Origin: Halobacteriales archaeon SW_9_67_24
Lineage (GTDB): Archaea > Halobacteriota > Halobacteria > Halobacteriales > Halococcaceae
NCBI GenBank assembly: GCA_003022685.1
Contig: PXSV01000002.1
Span: 1-15,627 of the forward strand
Length of the DNA: 15,627 nucleotides
Direction: 5' to 3'
The stretch's first letter is position 1; each line of letters begins with the position of its first letter. Positions 7,125 to 13,195 of the stretch are shown here, one piece after another. The notes below the pieces were generated by a model. That model saw only the letters and a list, made by a program, of their open reading frames with translations, did no database searches and was not told the origin of the DNA. A program made the translations under genes and the position numbers.

Positions 7125-7877
7125 TCACCCTGTGAGCGCCGCGACGGCCCGCGTGAACGCGCGTTCGAGGTGCTCGCCCGTCTCCGCAAAGCGTGGCTCC
7201 CAGCCCGACGGGTCGAGGTGGTCGCTGATGGTGAACAGTGCGCCCGCACCGACGCCGCGATGCTCTGCGACCGCGAACACCGCCGCAGCCTCCATGTCCA
7301 CCGTGATGATCCCGTCCTCACGGTAGCGCTCGATCTCGGGGATCGTCTCGCGGTAGACCGCGTCCGTGGTCCACGTCGAGCCGGTGTGGTAGTCATCGTC
7401 GGCCCCGTCAAGTGTGGCTTCGAGCCGGTCGCACAGTGCGGGCGTCGCGTCGACGTACGCTCCAGCACTGAGGTAGTGATGGGAGGTCCCCTCGTCGCGC
7501 AGCGCGCGATCGACGACGACCAGATCGCCGAGTTCGACGTCCGGCTGGAGGCTGCCGACGTGTCCGAGCGCGAGGAACCGCTCGGCTCCGCGAGCGATCA
7601 GCTCCTCCATCAGGAGGGCAGTCACCGGCGCGCCGACCCCCGGAACGCGAACGATCCCGACCCGCCCGTCGGTGGCGTCGAGCGCGTATCCCGTATCCCA
7701 CGTCTCGAAGGTGGTGACGGCGTGGTTCTCGCCGATGTGATCGAGAAGTCCGTCGTAAAAACACAGGACGAGCGATTCCGGCGCTGGCTCCGGCTCGTCG
7801 TGGAAATAGTCGAGGCTGGCCTGTGGCGTGATGAGCGCCTTCCAATCGTGCTTTTCGGGACTGTTCGGGTACGGCAT
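7125..7877 (-). CDS. Uridine phosphorylase-like nucleoside phosphorylase
   Basis: This 250-aa enzyme of the PNP/UDP phosphorylase family cleaves a nucleoside with phosphate to base and ribose 1-phosphate; uridine is the likeliest substrate. Seen motifs are GHVGSLQPDVELGDLVVVD (105-123), RDEGTSHHYL (127-136) and VDMEAAAVFAVAE (193-205), where M195 and E196 match the ribose-binding pair of the family. ATG 7877 (MPYPNSPEKHDW) is chosen because a TATA box lies about 27 nt upstream, giving a leaderless mRNA. A longer upstream extension to 7961 in the same frame lacks family character. The 3' end meets the upstream gene tail to tail. A purine or methylthioadenosine substrate cannot be excluded by eye. 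Confidence 0.85.
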   Translation of the reverse strand: MPYPNSPEKHDWKALITPQASLDYFHDEPEPAPESLVLCFYDGLLDHIGENHAVTTFETWDTGYALDATDGRVGIVRVPGVGAPVTALLMEELIARGAERFLALGHVGSLQPDVELGDLVVVDRALRDEGTSHHYLSAGAYVDATPALCDRLEATLDGADDDYHTGSTWTTDAVYRETIPEIERYREDGIITVDMEAAAVFAVAEHRGVGAGALFTISDHLDPSGWEPRFAETGEHLERAFTRAVAALTG

Positions 7878-7899
7878 TCGTCCGAGGGACGCCGTCGAT

Positions 7900-7910
7900 G
7901 TATATAAATT
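7900..7910 (-). promoter_or_regulatory. TATA box of the nucleoside phosphorylase gene
   Basis: On the - strand the sequence reads AATTTATATAC, a strong archaeal TATA box. Its centre is about 27 nt upstream of the ATG at 7877, so transcription should begin at or just before the start codon. This is the main support for that start. Confidence 0.75.
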
Positions 7911-7922
7911 CCAGTCGCGCTT

Positions 7923-7942
7923 GCTGTGGCCCGGGCCACAGC
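7923..7942. promoter_or_regulatory. 20-bp perfect palindrome between divergent genes
   Basis: GCTGTGGCCCGGGCCACAGC is fully self-complementary with no spacer. It ends about 13 nt upstream of the phosphorylase TATA box (roughly -45 to -65 of that promoter) and about 110 nt upstream of the thermosome TATA box. The position suits a dimeric regulator acting on the phosphorylase gene. No consensus I know matches it. Confidence 0.5.
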
Positions 7943-8049
7943 TACTGCTAACGTTCCACACGATCCGTTGTGCGTGAGCACACCTTCAGGCGGTTTGCGC
8001 GGACCTCACTTGTGGGCGTCGCCGACTTCGCAGCGGCGGCGATAGTTAG

Positions 8050-8060
8050 CTTTTTATAGA
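8050..8060 (+). promoter_or_regulatory. TATA box of the thermosome gene
   Basis: CTTTTTATAGA is a clear haloarchaeal TATA box. Its centre is about 29 nt upstream of the ATG at 8086, so the 5' untranslated region would be only a few nucleotides long. Chaperonin genes in haloarchaea are heat-inducible, but I see no defined heat-shock element here. Confidence 0.75.
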
Positions 8061-8085
8061 AGCACATTCAATCGGTCGGTGACTC

Positions 8086-9765
8086 ATGAGCCAACGAATG
8101 CAGGGCCAGCCCATGATCATCATGGGTGACGACTCCCAGCGCGTCCAGGACGAGGACGCACAGTCCCACAACATCAACGCGGCACGGGCAGTATCGGACT
8201 CGGTCCGATCGACGCTCGGGCCGAAGGGGATGGACAAGATGCTCGTCTCCTCGATGGGCGACGTCACCGTGACGAACGACGGCGTCACCATCCTGACCGA
8301 GATGGACATCAACAACCCCACGGCGGAGATGATCGTCGAGGTCGCCGAGACCCAGGAGGACGAGGCGGGCGACGGCACGACGACCGCGGTCGCGGTCGCG
8401 GGCGAACTCCTCAAGAACGCCGAGGGACTCCTCGAACAGGACATCCATCCGACGGCGATCATCAAGGGCCTCCGGATGGCGAGCGACCACGCCCGCGATG
8501 AGATCGGCGAGCTCGCCGAACGGATCGACGCCGACGACGCCGACCGCGTCCGCAAGGTCGCCGAGACCTCGATGACGGGGAAGGGAGCCGAATCCAACAA
8601 GGAACAGCTCGCGAACCTCATCGTCGACGCGGTGCAAAACGTTACCGTCGAGACCGACGCCGGCGAGAACGTCGTCGACCTCGAATACGTCAACATCGAG
8701 ACCCAGACCGGCCAATCCGCGAGCGACTCGACGCTCCTCGACGGCGCGGTCATCAGCAAGGACCCGGTTCACGACAACATGCCGAGCGAGGCCGAGGACG
8801 CCTCCGTGCTCCTGCTGAGCGAGGCCGTCGAGGTCGAGGAGGCGAACGTCGATTCGCAGGTCAGCCTCTCGGACCCGGACCAGCTCCAGCAGTTCCTCGA
8901 CCAGGAGGACGAGCAGCTGAAGGCCAAGGTCGACCAGATCAAGCAGACCGGCGCTGACGTCGTGTTCTGTCAGAAGGGCATCGACGACCTCGCCCAGCAC
9001 TACCTCGCGACGGAGGGCATCCTGGCGGTTCGCCGCGCGAAGAAGTCCGACCTCGAGTTCCTGAAGGAGGTCCTCGGGGCGACCATCGTCTCGGACCTCA
9101 GCAGTGCGACCGAGGCCGATCTCGGCACCGGCTCGGTCACCCGCGACGAGGAAGGCGGCCTGTTCTACGTCGAGGGCGACGACTCCCACGGCGTCACGGT
9201 CCTCCTGCGGGGCTCGACCGATCACGTCGTCGACGAGCTCGAACGGGGCATCACGGACGCACTCGAAGTGGTCGCCCAGACCGTCTCGGACGGGCGCGTG
9301 CTCGCCGGCGGCGGCGCGATCGAGGTCGAGCTCGCCTCCCGGCTCCGCGAGTACGCCGACTCCGTGAGCGGGCGCGAGCAGCTCGCGGTCGAGGCGTTCG
9401 CCGACTCGCTCGAACTCGTCCCGCGCGTGCTCGCCGAAAATGCGGGTCTCGATCCGATCGACACTCTCGTCGACCTCCGCTCGGCCCACGAGTCCGGCGA
9501 TCAGCACGCTGGCCTCAACGTCTACGACGGCGAGGTCGAGGACACCTACGAGGCCGGTGTCGTCGAGCCGGCCCACGCCAAGGAGCAGGCGCTCTCCAGT
9601 GCGACCGAGGCCGCGAACCTCGTCCTCAAGATCGACGACATCATCTCGGCCGGCGACCTCACCACCGAGGGCGACGAGGACGCTGGCGGTCCCGGCGGTC
9701 CCGGTGGCGCGCCCGGCGGAATGGGCGGAATGGGCGGAATGGGTGGCATGGGCGGCATGATGTAG
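8086..9765 (+). CDS. thsA: Thermosome subunit (group II chaperonin)
   Basis: This 559-aa ATP-dependent chaperonin subunit assembles into a double-ring complex that folds proteins in the cytoplasm. Diagnostic blocks are LGPKGMDKML (44-53), NDGVTIL (64-70), AGDGTTTAVAVAGELL (94 onward, nucleotide binding with the catalytic-region Asp) and NAGLDPIDTLVDLRSAH in the C-terminal equatorial domain. The apical part includes VVFCQKGIDDLAQHYL. The C-terminus is a Gly/Pro then GGM repeat tail, which projects into the ring cavity in this family. Length and order match a full subunit. The N-terminus (MSQRMQGQPMIIMGDDSQRV) resembles haloarchaeal CCT1/alpha subunits, but which paralogue this is cannot be fixed without comparison. 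A single gene with its own promoter and a T-rich end. Confidence 0.95.
   Translation: MSQRMQGQPMIIMGDDSQRVQDEDAQSHNINAARAVSDSVRSTLGPKGMDKMLVSSMGDVTVTNDGVTILTEMDINNPTAEMIVEVAETQEDEAGDGTTTAVAVAGELLKNAEGLLEQDIHPTAIIKGLRMASDHARDEIGELAERIDADDADRVRKVAETSMTGKGAESNKEQLANLIVDAVQNVTVETDAGENVVDLEYVNIETQTGQSASDSTLLDGAVISKDPVHDNMPSEAEDASVLLLSEAVEVEEANVDSQVSLSDPDQLQQFLDQEDEQLKAKVDQIKQTGADVVFCQKGIDDLAQHYLATEGILAVRRAKKSDLEFLKEVLGATIVSDLSSATEADLGTGSVTRDEEGGLFYVEGDDSHGVTVLLRGSTDHVVDELERGITDALEVVAQTVSDGRVLAGGGAIEVELASRLREYADSVSGREQLAVEAFADSLELVPRVLAENAGLDPIDTLVDLRSAHESGDQHAGLNVYDGEVEDTYEAGVVEPAHAKEQALSSATEAANLVLKIDDIISAGDLTTEGDEDAGGPGGPGGAPGGMGGMGGMGGMGGMM
9685..9759 (+). repeat. GGP/GGM codon repeat at the thermosome 3' end
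   Basis: Repeated GGCGGTCCC units and then GGCGGAATG/GGTGGCATG units encode a GGPGGPGGAPGGMGGMGGM tail. It is an in-gene tandem repeat typical of group II chaperonins and not a mobile or CRISPR element. Confidence 0.8.
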
Positions 9766-9768
9766 GAG

Positions 9769-9782
9769 CCCCCACTTTTTCC
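9769..9782 (+). terminator. T-run terminator of the thermosome gene
   Basis: CCCCCACTTTTTCC starts 4 nt after the stop codon. A short T-run after GC-rich DNA is a typical archaeal terminator. The CCCC before it and GGGG after it (9783-9786) could also pair around the T-run. Confidence 0.6.
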
Positions 9783-9786
9783 GGGG

Positions 9787-9878
9787 TTCGCGCTCGCTTC
9801 GCTCACGGGTCGCTACGCTCCCCGTTCGCAACGAGGCGCTCACTTTGTTCGCGCCTCGCTTCGCTCGCGCTCACCCCG
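9787..9878. repeat. GCTTCG-rich palindromic intergenic element
   Basis: The element contains two direct copies of CTCGCTTCGCTC (9793-9804 and 9855-9866) and a perfect 8-bp inverted repeat CGAGGCGC (9832-9839) / GCGCCTCG (9851-9858) with an 11-nt loop. It is bordered on both sides by T-runs pointing inward on opposite strands (9776-9780 on +, 9892-9896 and 9880-9884 on -). Sequences of this flavour are scattered between genes of many haloarchaea. I infer a REP-like element also serving as a bidirectional terminator between convergent genes. Confidence 0.6.
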
Positions 9879-9879
9879 C

Positions 9880-9898
9880 AAAAACCTGGGGAAAAAGA
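9880..9898 (-). terminator. T-run terminator of the lipoprotein genes
   Basis: Read on the - strand, CTTTTTCCCCAGGTTTTTGC gives two T-runs separated by CCCC, about 85 nt after the stop codon of the downstream lipoprotein gene. It mirrors the thermosome terminator on the other side of the palindromic element. Confidence 0.5.
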
Positions 9899-9982
9899 CC
9901 GCTACCGCACAGCCATGCGGCGTTCGCCCGCTCGATCAGGAAACTCCACACTGCCGACGCATCGCCGCGACTTTTTTCCGCG

Positions 9983-10792
9983 TTATCGAGAACTCGTTGT
10001 CGCTGCCGACACCGACGCGGTGATCGCCGAGAAATCCCGCTCGGTCACGATCCGGGAGACGTTCTCATCGAACGTCGTCTCCCGAACCGTCCGATACTCG
10101 CGGATGATACCGCGCGAGTCGACCAGCAGCCGGGCGCTCACGTTCCCGCGCTCGATGTCCCGAACCCGTCCGCTGACGCGATACAGCGTAGTTCCGTTGC
10201 GTTCCAGCTCGGTCACCGACGTGTTCGCGGTTCCGAGCGGTTCGAGGGCGAACTGAAGCCCCAGCCCCGTTGCGCTCGCCCGAAGTCCGGGACTGTCGAT
10301 GCGATCGTACCTCGAGGTTCCGTTCGCGTACGTCTGGTTCAGTAGCAATGGTCCGTCGTTCGACCAGGCCGCGGTACGGACCGGAGTCGCTACCCGAGAG
10401 GATGGCCAAGAGCTCCCGTTGAGTTCGCTAGCGAAGGACGCACTGCTGCCGGGCGACCCCGCGCGGAGCGTACTCGTCTGTGAGAAGACGACCGAACCGT
10501 TCGCCGCCAGTCTCGTCGTGTTCGTTCTCGTGACGAACGACGTGTTCCGGAGGCGAGCGCTGTGTGTCGCCACGAGCGCGGTCGCGTTCTCGATTCCGGC
10601 CCCCGTGAGCCCCGGTGTGATCGTCGTGTTCGGTCCTGGCGTCGGCTCGGGCGTCGGTTCGTCGGTCGGGACCGCCATCGGCGTCACCGTCGACGTCGGC
10701 TCGCCACCACCGCTACTGTCGCCGAACACCGCGCCACAGCCCGCGAGGACGACCAGCGCCGCGACGGCGATCGCGGCGAGCGCGCGCGTCAT
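9983..10792 (-). CDS. Haloarchaeal lipoprotein (tandem paralogue 1)
   Basis: A 269-aa exported protein of unknown function. The N-terminus is a short hydrophobic signal with a lipobox LAGC at 16-19 (MTRALAAIAVAALVVLAGC), so Cys19 should be lipidated and the protein anchored outside the membrane. A Thr/Pro-rich linker follows (to about residue 60), then a domain rich in Asn-x-Ser/Thr sites with NTTRLAANGS, QTYANGT and LLVDSRGIIREYRTVRE. It resembles an uncharacterised haloarchaeal lipoprotein family (DUF7537, from memory). It begins 36 nt after the stop of the upstream paralogue and is probably co-transcribed with it. The two share signal, linker and domain landmarks. It ends TTSSR with a TAA just after the domain. 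Confidence 0.8.
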   Translation of the reverse strand: MTRALAAIAVAALVVLAGCGAVFGDSSGGGEPTSTVTPMAVPTDEPTPEPTPGPNTTITPGLTGAGIENATALVATHSARLRNTSFVTRTNTTRLAANGSVVFSQTSTLRAGSPGSSASFASELNGSSWPSSRVATPVRTAAWSNDGPLLLNQTYANGTSRYDRIDSPGLRASATGLGLQFALEPLGTANTSVTELERNGTTLYRVSGRVRDIERGNVSARLLVDSRGIIREYRTVRETTFDENVSRIVTERDFSAITASVSAATTSSR

Positions 10793-10828
10793 GGATCCTG
10801 TCCGAAAGGGGTAAGGAAATGGGTTGCG

Positions 10829-11815
10829 CTACGACGTGGCGGGCATCGGCGCGACGACCCGCGGCTCGGCGGCAGTCCGGTTCGTCGTCGGCGAGTTTTG
10901 CGCCGATTCGGTTGCAGGTGGAGCGGTCGTCCCCGTTCGGTTCGTGGCCGTCATGGTCGTTGCGTTCGATGCACGAGTCGCGTTCGACGTCGTCGGGTTC
11001 GGCGTTGCGGCCCTCGGACCGGTCACGTTGTCGACCCATGCTGGGCGGTCGGGCACGACGGCCCCGTCGATCCCCGACAGTCGGGTCGCGCTGACGGTTC
11101 GAGAGCGGTTCCTCGCGGGCGATCCCTCGCGCGTCGTCCGGTGGCGACGGATGAGGCCGCGACTGTCGACGGTCATCCGCAGGCTCACGTTGCCGAACAG
11201 CTCGGAGCGGGTGGTGCCCGCGACGCGGTACCACGTCGACCCGTTCTGCCGGAAGCGCTCGACGGTCGTGTTGGCGGGCCCGAACGATCCGATGAAGTAC
11301 GGGGCCGTCCCGCGCTGGATGCTGTACCGGACCTGCTCGGCGGTGTTCGGCCGGGACGAGCGCGACACCGTGCCGTTCGCGTACGTCTGCTTCACGAAGA
11401 CGTCGTTGCCGTCCGACCACCCCTCGACGCGGACGGCCGGAGCTCGCGGCGAGGGGCCGGAGCCGTTCTGCTCGGTGATGTACAGGAAGCCACGGCCCGC
11501 CGATGCCGTGCGGACGAGCGTCGTCGAAGTGGAGCGTGTCGAGCCGTTCGCCCCCAACCTCGTCGTGTTCGCGCGCATGACGAACGATGTCCCGCCGAGC
11601 ACCGACCGGTGGGCGCGCACTAGCGTCTCCGGGCTCGCGAGCCCGCGTTCGGAGAGCCCGGGCGCGAACTCCGGCACTGGCGTCGGGGCCGGTTCGTCGG
11701 TTGGCACCGCCATTGGCGTCACCGTCGGCGTCGGCTCGCCGCCACCGAACACGCCGCTACACCCCGCGAGAACGACCAGCACCGCGACGGCGACTGCGGC
11801 GAGCGAACGCTGCAT
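10829..11815 (-). CDS. Haloarchaeal lipoprotein (tandem paralogue 2) with Thr/Asn-rich tail
   Basis: A 328-aa exported protein, first gene of the two-gene unit. The ATG at 11815 gives MQRSLAAVAVAVLVVLAGC with the lipobox Cys at 19, exactly as in its neighbour; the in-frame GTG at 11824 is less likely because a TATA-like box lies about 27-33 nt upstream of the ATG. Shared landmarks with the paralogue include VTPMAVPTDEP, MRANTTRLGANGS, KQTYANGT and VDSRGLIRRHRTTRE. After the common domain this copy has about 70 extra residues rich in Thr, Asn, Ser and Ala with many N-glycosylation sequons, ending PRVVAPMPATS. The tail could be a cell-surface stalk. No function is known. Confidence 0.8.
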   Translation of the reverse strand: MQRSLAAVAVAVLVVLAGCSGVFGGGEPTPTVTPMAVPTDEPAPTPVPEFAPGLSERGLASPETLVRAHRSVLGGTSFVMRANTTRLGANGSTRSTSTTLVRTASAGRGFLYITEQNGSGPSPRAPAVRVEGWSDGNDVFVKQTYANGTVSRSSRPNTAEQVRYSIQRGTAPYFIGSFGPANTTVERFRQNGSTWYRVAGTTRSELFGNVSLRMTVDSRGLIRRHRTTREGSPARNRSRTVSATRLSGIDGAVVPDRPAWVDNVTGPRAATPNPTTSNATRASNATTMTATNRTGTTAPPATESAQNSPTTNRTAAEPRVVAPMPATS

Positions 11816-11840
11816 GTGTCTCACTCGACCGCTCGGACGA

Positions 11841-11849
11841 TGTATCTTG
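11841..11849 (-). promoter_or_regulatory. TATA-like box of the lipoprotein pair
   Basis: On the - strand CAAGATACA lies 27-34 nt upstream of the ATG at 11815. It is a weak match to the TATA consensus but sits where a leaderless promoter should. It shares about 100 nt with the divergent gene's promoter. Confidence 0.35.
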
Positions 11850-11882
11850 GGCCGATCGGGGCAACGGACGGCGGCGGGTGAC

Positions 11883-11891
11883 AGAATTAAT
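11883..11891 (+). promoter_or_regulatory. TATA box of the alanine dehydrogenase-family gene
   Basis: GAATTAATG is the only AT-rich patch in the divergent intergenic region. Its centre lies about 28 nt before the ATG at 11916, so the mRNA should be leaderless. This fixes the start, since the open frame extends far upstream without a stop. Confidence 0.65.
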
Positions 11892-11915
11892 GCCCCGCGC
11901 GCAGAAATCGCCGGT

Positions 11916-12902
11916 ATGGAAACGCTCCTGTTGGACGAGGAAGCGGTCGGCGCGAACGCGCGGACCGAGGAGGTAATCGAGGCGGTCGCCGCGGCTTTTG
12001 CGGCCTACGAGCGCGGCGACGCCCAGATGCCCGCCAAATCCTACATCGATCTCCCCGAGTACAACGGCGACTTCCGCTCGATGCCCGCCTACATGGACGC
12101 CGGCGAGTGGGACGCCGCCGGCATCAAGTGGGTCAACGTCCACCCCGACAACCCCGAGAAGTTCGACCTCCCGACCGTGCTCGGGACGATGATCTACTCC
12201 GATCCCGAGACCGCTCGCCCGCTCGCGATCATGGACGGAACGGAACTGACGATGCAACGCACCGGCGCGGCGGCCGCGGTCGCCACCGACTTCCTCGCCC
12301 GCGAGGACGCCAGCACCCTCGGCCTCGTTGGGGCCGGGGTCCAGTCGTACACCCAGGTCGAGGCGATCGCCGCCGTCCGGCCGATCGAGGGGATCGTGGT
12401 GTCGGACCTCGACGAGGCGGCGATCGAGGCGTTCGTCGACCACTTCGGCGACCGCTTCGACGTCCGCGGCGGCTCGATCGCCGAGGCCGCCGCCTGCGAC
12501 GTGCTTTCTACTGTGACCCCGAGCACCGAACCGCTCGTCTCGCACGAGGATCTCGGCGAGCACACCCACGTCAACGCGATGGGCGCGGACGCCGCCGACA
12601 AGCAGGAGCTCGACCCCGCGATCCTCCGCGAGGCCCGCGTCGTGATCGACGACCACGCCCAGACGACCCATTCCGGCGAGATCAGCATCCCCTACGCCGA
12701 CGGCGTGATCGACGACGACGACATCGACAGCGCGGTCGGCGAGATCGTCGTCGGCGAGGCGTCGGGCCGCACCCCCGAGAACGGGATCACGGTGTTCGAC
12801 AGCACCGGTCTCGCGATCCAGGACGTGGCGACCGCTCACGTGGTCTACGAGCACGCCCGCGAGAACGACAACGGCGAACCGTTCGCGTTCGTCAGTCAGT
12901 AA
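11916..12902 (+). CDS. Ornithine cyclodeaminase / archaeal alanine dehydrogenase family protein
   Basis: A 328-aa NAD-dependent enzyme of the ornithine cyclodeaminase / mu-crystallin superfamily. The archaeal alanine dehydrogenase type oxidises alanine to pyruvate and ammonia; related members cyclise ornithine to proline or reduce cyclic imines. Seen motifs: Lys71 in IKWVNVHPDNP (substrate lysine), DGTELTMQRTGAAAAVATDFLAR, the nucleotide-binding GAGVQS (139-144) and NAMGADAADKQELD with Asp225 (catalytic-region Asp). The length is typical. The start is set by a leaderless promoter; the frame upstream is open only because of GC content. The gene stands alone between divergent lipoproteins and a convergent small gene, so context does not decide between alanine and ornithine. 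Confidence 0.85.
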   Translation: METLLLDEEAVGANARTEEVIEAVAAAFAAYERGDAQMPAKSYIDLPEYNGDFRSMPAYMDAGEWDAAGIKWVNVHPDNPEKFDLPTVLGTMIYSDPETARPLAIMDGTELTMQRTGAAAAVATDFLAREDASTLGLVGAGVQSYTQVEAIAAVRPIEGIVVSDLDEAAIEAFVDHFGDRFDVRGGSIAEAAACDVLSTVTPSTEPLVSHEDLGEHTHVNAMGADAADKQELDPAILREARVVIDDHAQTTHSGEISIPYADGVIDDDDIDSAVGEIVVGEASGRTPENGITVFDSTGLAIQDVATAHVVYEHARENDNGEPFAFVSQ

Positions 12903-13082
12903 CTCGGTCCGCGCCCCGATCGAACAGTTTCGTCGGACCCGGACGATCACCAGCACCGGTAGTAGTGCCAGCGCGACGATCAGCAGGCCGGCGAGGATCG
13001 ACCACCCGATGCGGGACGGCGGCGTCACCGTCCGCAGCGCTTTCCTGGCGGTTCCGGGTTCGTCGTTGGCGTCCTGGCTCAT
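12892..13082 (-). pseudogene. Small single-pass membrane protein, probable 1-nt frameshift
   Basis: From ATG 13082 the frame reads MSQDANDEPGTARKALRTVT and then a hydrophobic span of about 24 residues (IGWSILAGLLIVALALLPVLVIV, residues 25-47). It then continues without a stop as antisense sequence through the whole dehydrogenase gene, which is implausible. One base inserted near 12930-12945 moves into a frame reading TKLFDRGADRVTD and a TGA at 12892-12894, giving a 63-aa protein that ends sensibly, 11 nt into the convergent gene. I infer a missing base (mutation or sequencing error). The result would be a small cytosolic-tailed membrane protein, function unknown. A weak TATA (GTTATC on -, 13104-13109) lies at leaderless distance. 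Confidence 0.55.
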
Positions 13083-13151
13083 ATCGGGTCCTACGCGTCC
13101 CGCGATAACGTCGCGGCCGGACGGGAGTCGTATCTGCGGTGGTCGATGACA

Positions 13152-13161
13152 ACCTATAGAT
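13152..13161 (+). promoter_or_regulatory. TATA-like box upstream of leuS
   Basis: ACCTATAGAT lies about 40 nt before the ATG at 13196, predicting a short leader of about 12-15 nt. It is the only good TATA candidate in the interval. Confidence 0.5.
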
Positions 13162-13195
13162 GGATGCGTCGGTTACGACGGACAACGCGGCTCTC

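Noticed and set aside
8016..8046. Weak inverted repeat TCGCCG/CGGCGA upstream of the thermosome TATA box as a heat-shock element
   Set aside because: Six-base GC arms with an irregular spacer are expected by chance in this GC-rich DNA, and no known heat-shock consensus is matched.
9706..9759. Short tandem repeats that could suggest a CRISPR-like or satellite array
   Set aside because: The units encode the GGM tail of the chaperonin and have no spacers.
8068..9843. A 591-codon open frame on the - strand opposite the thermosome
   Set aside because: Composition and exact opposition to a well-conserved gene show it is an antisense artefact of high GC content.
10824..11915. Upstream extension of the dehydrogenase frame over the lipoprotein gene
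   Set aside because: It has no family similarity, the conserved protein starts at METLLLDEEA, and a leaderless promoter sits at the right distance from ATG 11916.
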